From positions 62,001 through 126,000 of the IMG/VR virus record IMGVR_UViG_3300023174_000071: DNA of 64,000 nucleotides. One strand, given 5' to 3'. A program made the translations under genes and the position numbers. Of this stretch, positions 33,082 to 42,401 are shown piece by piece (the first letter of the stretch is position 1; each line of letters opens with the position of its first letter). The notes beneath the pieces are model-generated. The model saw nothing but the letters and a program-made list of their open reading frames with translations, had not been told where the DNA came from and ran no database searches. Source of the stretch: a virus.

Positions 33082-33360
33082 ATGGTTGATCATGTCAATG
33101 ATTATGCGGAATTAAAGAATCTGCTTCATACAATGGTATGTTCCATTGTTGATGAAGTAGAACGAGTTGAGATTGAAGCTTCTGATACTCAGAATGGATA
33201 CCTATTCCAAATTGCTGTATCAAAAGGCGATGTTGCGAAGCTTATTGGTAAAAAAGGTCGAGTAGCTACAGCCATTCGTTCGGTTGTTAAGGCTGCTGGT
33301 GCGAAGCGAGGCGTCCGCATTCTCGTTAACGTGCTAAATACCCCACTAGCCGCAGAATAA
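33082..33360 (+). CDS. KH-domain RNA-binding protein, KhpA-like
   Basis: Bacterial KhpA (YlqC) is a roughly 80-residue single-KH RNA chaperone that binds many mRNAs. The 92-aa product has the family layout: an N-terminal helix, FQIAVSKGDVAKLIGKKGRVATAIRSVVKAA with the GKKG loop (56-59), and a last strand VRILVNVL. It is cotranscribed with hsp20 and followed by a terminator. A phage-borne KhpA could redirect host or phage mRNAs, but this is inference. Confidence 0.88.
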   Translation: MVDHVNDYAELKNLLHTMVCSIVDEVERVEIEASDTQNGYLFQIAVSKGDVAKLIGKKGRVATAIRSVVKAAGAKRGVRILVNVLNTPLAAE

Positions 33361-33381
33361 GTTATTTTATCTTTTTTCTCC

Positions 33382-33408
33382 AACGCGCCCATCGTGGCGC
33401 GTTTTTTT
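33382..33408 (+). terminator. Intrinsic terminator after the KH gene
   Basis: AACGCGCC (33382-33389), a short loop, GGCGCGTT (33396-33403) and a run of T to 33408. Confidence 0.9.
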
Positions 33409-33488
33409 ATTGTTTATCAATGAAAATTTGTTAAAATTAAGTAAAATCAAATTAAGGCGCATGAAGCGTAAATCATAAGAGAGAAAAA

Positions 33489-33695
33489 ATGTCTGGAAAG
33501 AAAAAACTAAAACCCGCCGAAATCAAAAAGAAGATTTACCAGCTATACGAGAACTACGGAGTTGATTGCGGCGATATGGAAGAGGACGAATTGGAGCGCC
33601 TAATAAAAGAATATTCTGAATCCGGCGATATAGAAGCGGATCTAGAATTATCAAAACAAATCCTAAACATGTTTTCTTCTGGCTCAGAGGAATAA
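33489..33695 (+). CDS. Hypothetical charged protein, 68 aa
   Basis: The N-terminus is basic (MSGKKKLKPAEIKKKIYQLY) and the rest acidic and helical. It overlaps the HU-like gene by one base. The 128-base gap upstream holds the terminator and then AT-rich sequence without a convincing promoter. Confidence 0.55.
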   Translation: MSGKKKLKPAEIKKKIYQLYENYGVDCGDMEEDELERLIKEYSESGDIEADLELSKQILNMFSSGSEE

Positions 33696-34081
33696 TGTGT
33701 GCTATGCTCAACAGAAGAGGACTAGCCAGAAGGCTGTCCAAGAGGGCTCTCTTTAGTATTAGGGAGGCTGACCTCGTTATCGATGAATTGGCAAAGGTTA
33801 TTGCTGAGGAGTTGTATAATGGCAACGATGTTTGCATCGTTGGTTTTGGTAAATTCTTTCTATATGAACATTCCGCTCGTCCCGTTAGAAATCCAAAAAC
33901 AAAAGAAGAGATGACGCTTAAACCCTATAAGTCAGTCAAGTTTAGGCCCAGCACTAGATTGAAGGAAATTCTAAAGGAAAAGCATGACGGCTCAAAACCA
34001 ACTTCCGCATTTGAATTTCCCGAAGAGTTGGAGGAGTTTCCAGAGGATTATGATTCTGGAGACTATGACTCTGAAGAATAA
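33695..34081 (+). CDS. HU/IHF-type DNA-binding protein
   Basis: HU proteins bend and compact DNA as dimers. The 128-aa product has the HU pattern: helical N-terminus (READLVIDELAKVIAEELYNG), VGFGKFFLYEHSARPVRNPKTKEEM with the DNA-contacting RNP arm, and KFRPSTRLKEIL at the end of the core. An acidic tail of about 35 residues follows, which is unusual for bacterial HU. It is coupled to the upstream gene. It probably organises phage DNA or aids replication initiation. Confidence 0.88.
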   Translation: MCAMLNRRGLARRLSKRALFSIREADLVIDELAKVIAEELYNGNDVCIVGFGKFFLYEHSARPVRNPKTKEEMTLKPYKSVKFRPSTRLKEILKEKHDGSKPTSAFEFPEELEEFPEDYDSGDYDSEE

Positions 34082-34087
34082 TGCGCC

Positions 34088-34417
34088 GTGAATATCTTAT
34101 TGATTTTGGGATGCAATGGGTTTACCGGCTCCGATAATTTTTGTTATTGTCACGGAGTCAATAACCCTGTTTTAAAGCTATCTGAATGCGACAAAGAGTT
34201 GTCAGAAAAAATGATAAATTTTTTCGATAATGCATGCGGCTTATTTGAGATGCCGATAAATGATTATAATAAATGCATGAACACCTTGTCAATTTTATAT
34301 CGTGATTATAAAGTAATATCTCCAGAGATGCTTCACAACATTCAAGCGTTTGCTCGACAACATAAAAGTTGTGGGTTATACTTATCTCTCATATTATCGG
34401 AGGATTATTATGGATGA
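34088..34417 (+). CDS. Hypothetical Cys-containing protein, 109 aa
   Basis: The frame opens with GTG at 34088 and no clear ribosome binding site. The product has six scattered Cys (CNGF, CYCHG, CDK, CGLF, CMN, CGLY) and reads as a small folded domain. It overlaps the next gene by 8 bases. It fills the gap between HU and the next gene, which supports it as real, but the start is uncertain. Confidence 0.45.
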   Translation: MNILLILGCNGFTGSDNFCYCHGVNNPVLKLSECDKELSEKMINFFDNACGLFEMPINDYNKCMNTLSILYRDYKVISPEMLHNIQAFARQHKSCGLYLSLILSEDYYG

Positions 34418-34742
34418 CATTAAAATTCCAGACCGCCACGCTAGAGTTAGCGAGCAAGAGGCAAAGAGGCGTCTAGAACTCTGTATGCAAGATTTTAAAA
34501 ATCTGCTATCCGACAAAACTCATCCGGATAATCAAACGGCAGCAATGAAGAAAAATACATCTTCTATTGTTAACCGACTTCTAGTTGCCGCAGATGAAAT
34601 GGATTCTATTAAGCCAGCAGAAGGTACGTTCGCTCTTATTGTTCTTAATATGATGTCTCTTCTAAAGCTACGAGATGAAAATATCAAATTGGAAGTAGAG
34701 ATTAAGGAATTGCGAAAGGAACAAAAGAAGAAATTACAATGA
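34410..34742 (+). CDS. Hypothetical helical protein, 110 aa
   Basis: ATG 34410 follows a strong CGGAGG site. The product is charged and helical and ends in a probable coiled coil (LRDENIKLEVEIKELRKEQKKK). It overlaps the primase zinc-finger gene by 4 bases, so it may act in the same complex. No family recognised. Confidence 0.6.
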   Translation: MDDIKIPDRHARVSEQEAKRRLELCMQDFKNLLSDKTHPDNQTAAMKKNTSSIVNRLLVAADEMDSIKPAEGTFALIVLNMMSLLKLRDENIKLEVEIKELRKEQKKKLQ

Positions 34743-35278
34743 TTGAGGGCGGCATTATCCAGCATATCTCTCAGAGTATCAAGATTACAGATCTTGCTGA
34801 AGAATTTGGAATCTCTCTCGAAGAAACTTCTGGTAAATTTGATTATAGGTGCCGCTGTCCGTTTCATTCTAATGGAAGAGAAAACACCCCTTCTCTTTAC
34901 ATTAGTTCGGAACAGAACAGCTTCTTTTGCTTTGGATGCTCAAAAGGTTCAAATCCAATTGATTTCTATATCCTCATTAATCAAGTTACATTTACAGAAG
35001 CATTGCAAGAATTAAGACAGCGACTAAAAGATCCCCAAAATTTAGTTCAAGCGCCAAAGAAAGAAAGTAACTTTGGCTTGCTGTTAAGCTTATCCAGTTT
35101 CTTTCGAGAAAATCTAATCCAACACCCGCAGCAACGACAATGGATATTGTCAATGATGAAGCGGACGGATATGTATATTGAACAAATTCCTCCTGAAGAT
35201 ATAGCTGCAACAAAGAAATTGATTTCAAAAATTAAAAAATCCTTTAAGGATAAGGTTGGAGAATCATGCGAATTGTAA
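34739..35278 (+). CDS. DnaG-type primase zinc-binding (CHC2) protein
   Basis: In DnaG this N-terminal domain reads the template for primer start sites. The 179-aa product has CPFH (Cys40, His43) and FCFGC (Cys64, Cys67) with PSLYI between them, the full CHC2 zinc ribbon. No catalytic TOPRIM domain follows; instead there is a helical C-terminus. The TOPRIM part is encoded separately at 52389-53147, so the primase appears split into two proteins. It overlaps the SbcD gene by 13 bases. Confidence 0.9.
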   Translation: MIEGGIIQHISQSIKITDLAEEFGISLEETSGKFDYRCRCPFHSNGRENTPSLYISSEQNSFFCFGCSKGSNPIDFYILINQVTFTEALQELRQRLKDPQNLVQAPKKESNFGLLLSLSSFFRENLIQHPQQRQWILSMMKRTDMYIEQIPPEDIAATKKLISKIKKSFKDKVGESCEL

Positions 35279-36420
35279 TCTGTGGAGATACACATATTGG
35301 CGCAATTTTCGGTCTAGGTCGTTCTAATCAAACGGGCGGAAACACTCGAATTGATGATTACGCATCTACATTTAATTACATTGTTGATTATTGTATCCTA
35401 AACAAAGTAGATGCATTTGTTCAGACAGGAGACCTGTTTGAGCATCGAGCGCCGTCAACAGAGCATATGGAAATCGCTAACGCATGCATTAAGCGGTTGT
35501 CTATTGCGAATATTGCTACGTTTATTCTTATGGGCAATCACGATTTTAAGAAAACAGGCGACACCTTCACTAGTGCAATTACCAGTCTTTCCGCTAAAGA
35601 TTTCCCAAATGTAAGAATGGTTTTGGAGCCTCAGGTCGCTTCTATTCAAAATGAAGATGGAGATAGTGCAAATCTACTCCTTCTTCCTTTCCGGGATAAG
35701 AAAATGTATCCAGGAAATTCAACGCAAGAATGTTCGGAGAAATATGAGGAGCATATCCAAGAACTTATCGGTTTTTCAAAGTCTCCACTGGTTGCTATTG
35801 GTCATAATTTTTATTATGAGGGTTCTTATTCCGATTATTCGGGCAAGGAGCTTCTACCTAAGGTTGAGGCTTTTGCTGGATGCGATCTGGTTGCCATGGG
35901 GCATCTTCATCAGTTCCGACCCATGCGAAAAGAAAATCCAACAGCGATTTACACAGGTTCTATGGAAAAGACGAACTTTGCGGATGCCGATGTTGATAAG
36001 TTTATCTTTGATTACGAAACAAAGTCAAAGAAACTAAAGACAGTTAAACTTCCAGTTCGAGACCTTATTGATCCCGAAATTGATGCAACAGGTTGTGATC
36101 CTACGGATGTTATTCAATTTGTTTCCGATGAACTCACCAAGCTTGACGTGAAGAATAAGATTGTTCGTGTAAATGTCTTAATTAAAGAAGCTTTGGCTCC
36201 TCAGTTGAAGAAGCGAGAGTTGGAAAAAGTTTTGTATGATAATGGGGCGTTCTTTGTCTCAAAAGTAAATACAAAACCGGTAAAAGAGAAGACAGTAAAA
36301 GATCTTACCATCTTAAGCCTGAAGAGTGATCATGAGATTTTTAAAGCATTCATCATGCAGCAATCTATGGATGATGACTTTAGAAACAAAATCATCGAAG
36401 AGCTTTCCAATATTTTCTGA
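35266..36420 (+). CDS. sbcD: SbcD/Mre11-type nuclease (T4 gp47-like)
   Basis: This is the nuclease subunit of the SbcCD (gp46/47) complex, which resects DNA ends and feeds recombination-dependent replication. The 384-aa product has the metallophosphatase motifs in order: GDTHIG, VQTGDLFEHR, MGNHDF, GHNFYYE and MGHLHQF. Length matches the family. The SbcC gene follows after 9 bases. ATG 35266 has GGAG upstream within the end of the zinc-finger gene. Confidence 0.95.
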   Translation: MRIVICGDTHIGAIFGLGRSNQTGGNTRIDDYASTFNYIVDYCILNKVDAFVQTGDLFEHRAPSTEHMEIANACIKRLSIANIATFILMGNHDFKKTGDTFTSAITSLSAKDFPNVRMVLEPQVASIQNEDGDSANLLLLPFRDKKMYPGNSTQECSEKYEEHIQELIGFSKSPLVAIGHNFYYEGSYSDYSGKELLPKVEAFAGCDLVAMGHLHQFRPMRKENPTAIYTGSMEKTNFADADVDKFIFDYETKSKKLKTVKLPVRDLIDPEIDATGCDPTDVIQFVSDELTKLDVKNKIVRVNVLIKEALAPQLKKRELEKVLYDNGAFFVSKVNTKPVKEKTVKDLTILSLKSDHEIFKAFIMQQSMDDDFRNKIIEELSNIF

Positions 36421-36429
36421 GAGGTTTTA

Positions 36430-38544
36430 ATGCTCCCGCTGAAATTAACTTTAGATAAATTCTTTTCGCATCGTTATAGCGAAATTGACTTTGAACAATT
36501 CAACTCTGTTCTTCTTATTGGAAACACAGAGGGTGATTATGATAAGAGTAATGGTTGCGGTAAATCTGCAATCAACGAATCTATTCTTTGGTGCTTATTT
36601 GGTAAGGCAAGAGTAGATAAGTCTAACGATGTTATTTTATGGGGTGAAGATGAGTGCTCTGTTATTTTTGAATTTCAGCATGCATCAAAAACTTATAAGA
36701 TTAAACGAAGCCGCAGCCGACGCTCCTCTACCGCAAATGTTGAGTTTTGGGTAAAGAATGATGACGATGAATGGGTTGAACTAACCGGCTCTACTTCAAG
36801 CTTAACCGATCAGAAGATTGAAGAAGTAATTAAAATCACCGAGAAAACCTTTACGAACTCTGTCTACTTCCGACAGAATGATATCTCGGAGTTTGCTGAG
36901 GCAGTTCCTTCTAAGCGAAAGGAAATCCTAAAGAATATTGTTGATATCTCTCGTTGGGATTCCTACGAAAAGAAAGCGAAAGAAGAATCCAAAGCACTTT
37001 CTGGAAAGTGCCAAGTTATTTCTACTTCTATTGCTAACCTTGGGGAACCGGAAGTCGTCATTGCTTCATCTAAGCTAAATATCATTCAGCATAACAAGCT
37101 TATTGAAGAAAAAGAAAAAGAAAGAGACGAACTAGATCTAGAATTAGAAAAGCTTGTAGAGCAACATTTTCAAATCAAAAGCACTTTGGATACAGGCGCA
37201 TTTGAAGCCGTTTCTCTTCGTATTGATAACTTAAAAGTTTTGGGACAAGAAAAGAAATCTGTTTATGATTCTGCGGAAAAGCAAATCCAAACCTTGGAGA
37301 CTTCTTTTGCGTCTTATCAAAAGCAAATCGAAGAGGCTGAAAGTCTTATTGTAACATTATCTGAAGGCTTAATTGAAAATCTTGAAGACAAGATCGATCT
37401 TCAGAATAATCAAGAAATCTATCATACGACAATTGTAAATACCAGTTCAATTCAGCTTAGTGAGATTTCAGATGTTTCCATTGAAGAGGGCGCTTGTCCA
37501 ACTTGCGGACAGGATGTTTCGGAAGATCTCTGCAAAAAGTTTGAGGCGCAACGATTAGCTAAGAAGCTTGAATTAACAAAGAATCTTGAGGCATCCAAGA
37601 AAGAATTAGAGCAGATTAAAAAGCAAAAGCGATTGCTAAAAGAAGCTCAAGATAATATTAAGAAGATTGAATCGAATCAAACAAAAGTTGAAAAGCTAAA
37701 ACATTCTTTGGCCGTAACTGAAGAGCAGCTAACTACGTATAAGGCGACGAAGCGAGATCTAACTACAGAGCTTAAGTCGTTAAAAGAAAAGTTAGAAGAA
37801 GAAAAGAAGACTCTTGAACTTCTTAAGAATAAAGACTTTTCAGAACTCGAAAGCCAAATTGAAAAAACAAAGCAAGCCAAGAGTTCTGTGGCAAAAGAAA
37901 TTGAAAATGGCAAACTAAAAGTTGGCATTGAGTTGGAAAGAATTTCCAAAGCCGAAAGCGAATTGGTTAAGCAAACAGAGTTAAAGAAGGAATTGGAAGT
38001 GGCGCAAGATAAGGCTGCTGTCTATGAAAAGATTTCGAAATCATTAGGCAAGCAGGGCATTCAGGCACTTCTTCTTGACTCTTTAATTACAGATTTGGAA
38101 GAAACATCTAATCAGATTCTTTCTTCTATTTGTCACGAACCATTTGTAATCAGTTTGGAAACAACGAAAGAGCGAGTGGCAGATTCATCAATCACAGAAA
38201 CTTTAGATATTAAGATTCGTAAAGATGGTGTGTTTCAGCATTTTAAATCATTAAGCGGAGGAGAGCAGTTCCGCATCTCTTTGGCTTTAAGAATTGCAAT
38301 GTCAGAAATTGCGGCACAACATGGCGGATCATCATTAGAGTTTTTGCTTTTGGACGAAATCAATTCTCCGCTAGATAGAAGCGGAACAGAGAGTCTATTC
38401 ACTAATGTAATTAAATCTCTAGAGAATAAGTATAAAATTGTTGTAATCACTCACAATGAATTCTTAAAAGAGAAGTTTGATCACATTATTGATGTAACAA
38501 AAGTAAATGGGGAAAGTACAGCGATTTATACTTCAAAAGTTTAA
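36430..38544 (+). CDS. sbcC: SbcC/Rad50-type ATPase (T4 gp46-like)
   Basis: This SMC-like subunit bridges DNA and drives the SbcD nuclease. The 704-aa product has an N-terminal Walker A region (SNGCGKSAINE), long coiled coils on both sides of a zinc hook CPTC (Cys356, Cys359), the signature LSGGEQFRISLAL and Walker B FLLLDEINSPLD. It is shorter than E. coli SbcC and close to phage gp46 proteins. It is cotranscribed with sbcD. Confidence 0.95.
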   Translation: MLPLKLTLDKFFSHRYSEIDFEQFNSVLLIGNTEGDYDKSNGCGKSAINESILWCLFGKARVDKSNDVILWGEDECSVIFEFQHASKTYKIKRSRSRRSSTANVEFWVKNDDDEWVELTGSTSSLTDQKIEEVIKITEKTFTNSVYFRQNDISEFAEAVPSKRKEILKNIVDISRWDSYEKKAKEESKALSGKCQVISTSIANLGEPEVVIASSKLNIIQHNKLIEEKEKERDELDLELEKLVEQHFQIKSTLDTGAFEAVSLRIDNLKVLGQEKKSVYDSAEKQIQTLETSFASYQKQIEEAESLIVTLSEGLIENLEDKIDLQNNQEIYHTTIVNTSSIQLSEISDVSIEEGACPTCGQDVSEDLCKKFEAQRLAKKLELTKNLEASKKELEQIKKQKRLLKEAQDNIKKIESNQTKVEKLKHSLAVTEEQLTTYKATKRDLTTELKSLKEKLEEEKKTLELLKNKDFSELESQIEKTKQAKSSVAKEIENGKLKVGIELERISKAESELVKQTELKKELEVAQDKAAVYEKISKSLGKQGIQALLLDSLITDLEETSNQILSSICHEPFVISLETTKERVADSSITETLDIKIRKDGVFQHFKSLSGGEQFRISLALRIAMSEIAAQHGGSSLEFLLLDEINSPLDRSGTESLFTNVIKSLENKYKIVVITHNEFLKEKFDHIIDVTKVNGESTAIYTSKV

Positions 38545-38582
38545 TTTCTGCTATTTTTCCGCCTGTTTATTGAGGTAGGAAC

Positions 38583-39461
38583 ATGAGAGTTATTGTTTTA
38601 ACAGCGGTTGAAAGCAAATCTAAAATTATTGCAGGGTTTCCTGAATATGTTGTCTTTTCAACAAATGTTCCTTCTACAATTTTCTATACATTAGATGGTA
38701 CGGAGCCGGATCAGGATTCAGCTATTGCAACCGGCCCCGTATATCTTCCCACTACAGAGCGTCATGTAACTCTTAAAGTTTTCGCAATATCAGGCAATGT
38801 TTATTCTGAAACATTAGAGTTTAAATATTGCAATGAGTTTCAGGACATAGACCGAACAAGGCGTGTGGATGAAGAAGGCATTAATATTCTTCCTCCATGC
38901 GATCCTGTTGTTGATAATTTATCTACGGATATTTACGGAAATCAGACTCAGGAAACATCCATACCGTTTTCTGAGTTAGATATGGTTGCGTCAACAACGG
39001 ATAGTATCGGTCAAGAGTTAGAAGGCGGAACCTCCCTATCTTTCGTTAATTTTCCAAATAAAAAACTAGCATCAAATACAACTCATCATGGAAAGGTATC
39101 CTCAACGAGCGATGGTTACTTTGATCCTTATGCCGGTTTGATTTTGATTAATGGTTCTTCTCAAGAAGAATTATCAGCACAAGTGGTTAAGATTATAAAT
39201 CGTCCGTATGCCAGCATGGATCTAACCTCAAAAGCGTATAATGATATCTATCAGAAGAATGAGTTGGTTACGGCCAACTTAGTGAAGCCGATATATAATC
39301 CCGCTACAGGATTGACAGTATTTTATTATTTTGATAGTAGAGAATGTCGTTGGATATTCTCCACGCAAAAAACAGAACCAAAATCGTTTGTGTTAGATTG
39401 GGGTAAAAATAATTTTTCTTTCCAATGGATTCATGAACCTTCTGGTACGAGATTATTCTAA
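38583..39461 (+). CDS. Probable virion protein with chitobiase-C-like Ig domain, 292 aa
   Basis: Residues about 10-75 read like a chitobiase/beta-hexosaminidase C-terminal domain: FSTNVPSTIFYTLDGTEPD, TGPVYLP and VTLKVFAISG. Such Ig-like folds decorate phage virions and bind surfaces. The remaining 200 residues are Ser/Thr-rich and unrecognised. It is out of place among DNA-processing genes, so either it is a virion protein in the middle region or it was inserted. Confidence 0.65.
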   Translation: MRVIVLTAVESKSKIIAGFPEYVVFSTNVPSTIFYTLDGTEPDQDSAIATGPVYLPTTERHVTLKVFAISGNVYSETLEFKYCNEFQDIDRTRRVDEEGINILPPCDPVVDNLSTDIYGNQTQETSIPFSELDMVASTTDSIGQELEGGTSLSFVNFPNKKLASNTTHHGKVSSTSDGYFDPYAGLILINGSSQEELSAQVVKIINRPYASMDLTSKAYNDIYQKNELVTANLVKPIYNPATGLTVFYYFDSRECRWIFSTQKTEPKSFVLDWGKNNFSFQWIHEPSGTRLF

Positions 39462-39475
39462 AAAAAGAGGTCATT

Positions 39476-40207
39476 TTGATTAAACTTTCTGCATCTTCTA
39501 TTGGTACTTATGAAAAATGTCCGAGACAATATAGCTATCGTTATATTGAAAAGCCTGAGATTGAAGTAAAAGAATGGCCGCACTTAGAGTTAGGTTCCTG
39601 CGCCCACAGGGTTCTTGAACTTTTCCATCTTAAAATGATTGAGGCGCCAGTTCCTCCTGATCAGTTTTCCAAGTTAATGTCGGAATGCTTTATGGAAGCT
39701 CTTAAAGAATTTAAGATGCATCTCATTAAGCCAAATCTTCCCGAACTAAAGGAAATGATTCAGGGATACCTCAATACAATTCGTTTAAATGGAATGCCTC
39801 CTACTGTTGCCGTAGAAATGCCATTTAATTTTAATGTCGGCAAATATGCTCTAAAAGGCTTCATCGACCGACTAGATCGAATCAGCGAAAAAGAATTCAG
39901 AATTGTTGACTATAAAACATCAAAGAATCCAAATTATCTAACCGACTTCCAGCTTCTTGTTTACGCAGCGGCTGTAAGAAGGGAGCATCCAGAGGCTGAC
40001 ACCTTTTCTGGTGCTTACGTCCTACTTAAGCATGGTAGTAAAACAAAAGATTTCAAGTTCTCCTTGTCAGATATCGATAAGTGCTTAAATAAGATTGAGA
40101 AGACAGGAACGCTTATTGAAACGGACACCGTCTTTGAAAAGAAACCAACTAGACTGTGTGATTGGTGTGACTTCAAAAACATCTGCCAAAACTCATGGGA
40201 TCGATAA
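39476..40207 (+). CDS. Cas4/RecB-like PD-(D/E)XK exonuclease
   Basis: The 243-aa product has the layout of Cas4-like nucleases: LSASSIGTYEKCPRQYSYRY at the N-terminus, LGSCAHRVLELFH, GFIDRLDRI...FRIVDYKTSK with the catalytic D-x-K, QLLVYAAAV, and a C-terminal CDWCDFKNIC. The N-terminal Cys and C-terminal cysteines would hold an iron-sulfur cluster. The start is TTG after AAAGAGG. It probably resects DNA ends with the neighbouring SbcCD; no CRISPR genes are present. Confidence 0.9.
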   Translation: MIKLSASSIGTYEKCPRQYSYRYIEKPEIEVKEWPHLELGSCAHRVLELFHLKMIEAPVPPDQFSKLMSECFMEALKEFKMHLIKPNLPELKEMIQGYLNTIRLNGMPPTVAVEMPFNFNVGKYALKGFIDRLDRISEKEFRIVDYKTSKNPNYLTDFQLLVYAAAVRREHPEADTFSGAYVLLKHGSKTKDFKFSLSDIDKCLNKIEKTGTLIETDTVFEKKPTRLCDWCDFKNICQNSWDR

Positions 40208-40219
40208 AATGGAGAATTT

Positions 40220-40915
40220 ATGCAAAACAAAAAGTCTAAAAGAGGAGAAAAGAATTTCGAAGGAATGGTGAAGGTTTATAATGACGAAATTTTTATCTCC
40301 ACAAAGACTGGTGTTGGTGTAGATTTCGTACTAAAAAAAATGGATCCTCTTCTTTCAAAGATGGCATCCCGAACTTATCTTCCCGGTTATCGCTTCGAAG
40401 ACATAAAGCAAGAGCTTAGCATTATCGCTATTGAGGGGATTAAAAATTATGACAACTCAAAGGGTGTTAAGCTAAGCACATTTCTTCATGTTCACTTAAG
40501 GAACAAGATCATTTCAAAGGTTCTCAGTAAGAATCGGTTATCTGCAGATGCAGTATTTTCAGACCATGTTGAGACTGAAGAAAGTTCATTGAAAACGAAT
40601 AAGGTGCGAGAAGAAATTCTTTTCTCTAGCATTCGATATAATAAACTTGAAGACTCTGATAATGTCAGGTTTGATGATAAAATTGATTCTTCAAATTCGT
40701 TATATAAGTCGGGCGATAATTCTGATTTTGATGCCGTATTTAATTCTGCTCTAAAAACATTAGATGAAGAAACTCAAAATATTTTAAAGAAAGCATATCT
40801 AGAAGAAAAGAATATTGTTGAAATTGCTCAAGACTTTAATCTTCAACCTTGGATGGTTTCTAAGAAGTTAAAGTCAAAACAAGTAAAAGAATTGTTTGGA
40901 ATGTTTCAGAAATAA
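40220..40915 (+). CDS. Sigma-70 family factor, gp55-like late sigma candidate
   Basis: Phage sigma factors redirect host RNA polymerase to late genes. The 231-aa product has a region-2-like core (YRFEDIKQELSIIAIEGIKNYD...LSTFLHVHLRNKI) and a region-4-like HTH (LDEETQNILKKAYLEEKN...IAQDFNLQPWMVSKKLK). Regions 1.1 and 3 are missing and the linker is acidic. Length and layout suit a T4 gp55-type factor. Its target promoter is unknown; GATAAAATAAG in the gaps at 18913 and 53699 is one candidate. Confidence 0.8.
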   Translation: MQNKKSKRGEKNFEGMVKVYNDEIFISTKTGVGVDFVLKKMDPLLSKMASRTYLPGYRFEDIKQELSIIAIEGIKNYDNSKGVKLSTFLHVHLRNKIISKVLSKNRLSADAVFSDHVETEESSLKTNKVREEILFSSIRYNKLEDSDNVRFDDKIDSSNSLYKSGDNSDFDAVFNSALKTLDEETQNILKKAYLEEKNIVEIAQDFNLQPWMVSKKLKSKQVKELFGMFQK

Positions 40916-40921
40916 TCCTGA

Positions 40922-42100
40922 ATGCAAAGCAATAAAGAAGAAATTTTAAAGTATATCGAAAACGAGAAGAGTATATCTAGATATAAAATTATCTCGATTA
41001 ACGCTTCTCGTTTCGTTGCGCCGTCGAGCAAAAGAATTCTACAAATCGAAGAAGAGTTTTTAAATTTTCCATTTGAAAATATTATCTTTGATTCGGTTTC
41101 TGATGTTGCGGCGGCTATTTCTTTATATCGATCCTCTAGACACATCTTCTACAGAACCTATGGCTTTGAAGATAATCCATCTCAAACCGAACCTGTTGCT
41201 CTTGCCAGAATTGTAAATATATCCATTTTCTTTTCAAAGTTAAATGAATTAAAAGATATTCTGGCAAAATTAGATTTTGCAATCAAAAATCTTCAAAGCA
41301 AAGATTTTGAACAACAACTTGATGAGAAAGACCTTCAATATTTTATTGAGAACAAAGTTCGAATATCAAAAAGAATGACAACAAGTCTTTGTTGCGCAAA
41401 ACAATATTTGCAAGATGGATTGTCTGAGATAAATAAAGATATCACGGAAGAAGGGTTTATCAATCTTGAATCTAAAAAGATATCCAAACGGGCTCCGAAT
41501 AATTATCTTGAAACTACTTTCGAAAGGCTATGCGAACTGCAAGGTTCTATCTTAAAGCGAAGCCTGACTTTATATGATGATATTGCGGGCCGAGATAAAT
41601 CTATATTAAAAAACTTCCTGCCTCAGCGGAGTGTTGTTCAGCGATTATCTCAAAATCCACCTATAAAGTTTTCTATAGAAAAAGATAGACATAAAAAAAG
41701 AGAAACAAAAACTTGCGGCATTAATCTTCAATTAGAAAGAACGGGTTTAGAGAAGCTGATACCTATTGCTGCATCCATAAAAGTAAACTCAATTGATATA
41801 ACAAATCTATTTTGTTTTAAGTTTTCAAATTTTAAAATTGATGGGACCTATAAAAGAACCCTAATGATTAAGCCTGTTGCTAAATTTGATGATAATGATT
41901 TCAAAATTTTGCAACAACTTTTTCCCGAGGTGAGCGTTCAAAAAAGCAGCAAAGAGGACCTTGTCAATCAACTCAATCGTGTTACACTGGATGTGGACAA
42001 AAATAGTTTCCTGATCGCTCCATCTTCTAGGAGAGAGAATGAATACTTTAATTTTGTCTACCGTTGGTTCATTCTTGAATTAAAAAATCTCAACCTGTAA
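40922..42100 (+). CDS. Hypothetical protein with KKISKRA motif, 392 aa
   Basis: I recognise no domain. The N-terminal half is helical. Residues 185-191 are KKISKRA, almost identical to the linker motif KKMISKRA of the 1074-aa modular protein, and the following part begins a new helical region. If the motif is a maturation-protease site this may be a virion protein. It starts 6 bases after the sigma gene. Confidence 0.55.
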   Translation: MQSNKEEILKYIENEKSISRYKIISINASRFVAPSSKRILQIEEEFLNFPFENIIFDSVSDVAAAISLYRSSRHIFYRTYGFEDNPSQTEPVALARIVNISIFFSKLNELKDILAKLDFAIKNLQSKDFEQQLDEKDLQYFIENKVRISKRMTTSLCCAKQYLQDGLSEINKDITEEGFINLESKKISKRAPNNYLETTFERLCELQGSILKRSLTLYDDIAGRDKSILKNFLPQRSVVQRLSQNPPIKFSIEKDRHKKRETKTCGINLQLERTGLEKLIPIAASIKVNSIDITNLFCFKFSNFKIDGTYKRTLMIKPVAKFDDNDFKILQQLFPEVSVQKSSKEDLVNQLNRVTLDVDKNSFLIAPSSRRENEYFNFVYRWFILELKNLNL

Positions 42101-42120
42101 AAGTTGAAAAAGGAGAAAGT

Positions 42121-42393
42121 ATGTCAAACGTTCATGTTCTTTCAAATGAAGAAGCTTCAAATGCAACCACGTTCAGCATGGATCAGGTTCGTGCAATGGT
42201 AAAGCAACTCAACGAAATTGATGATCAGGTTAAGGATCTCAAGGAACAGCGCAAGCAGATTGTTTCGGATTTCGTTGAAGAATACGGCGTGCCAAAAAAG
42301 GAAGTAACCGCCGCAATTCGTATGCTTAAGTCTGGAACGGATCCAGAAATCGTTTCGGAAGTTTATGCGCATATTGCCGATCTCGTAAAGTAA
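42121..42393 (+). CDS. Hypothetical small helical protein, 90 aa
   Basis: A strong AAAGGAG site precedes the gene and a terminator follows. The product has a coiled-coil middle (MVKQLNEIDDQVKDLKEQRKQIV) and EYGVPKKEVTAAIRML, vaguely similar to small GapR-like DNA-associated proteins. The match is too weak to name. Confidence 0.6.
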   Translation: MSNVHVLSNEEASNATTFSMDQVRAMVKQLNEIDDQVKDLKEQRKQIVSDFVEEYGVPKKEVTAAIRMLKSGTDPEIVSEVYAHIADLVK

Positions 42394-42401
42394 ATCTTTT
42401 C

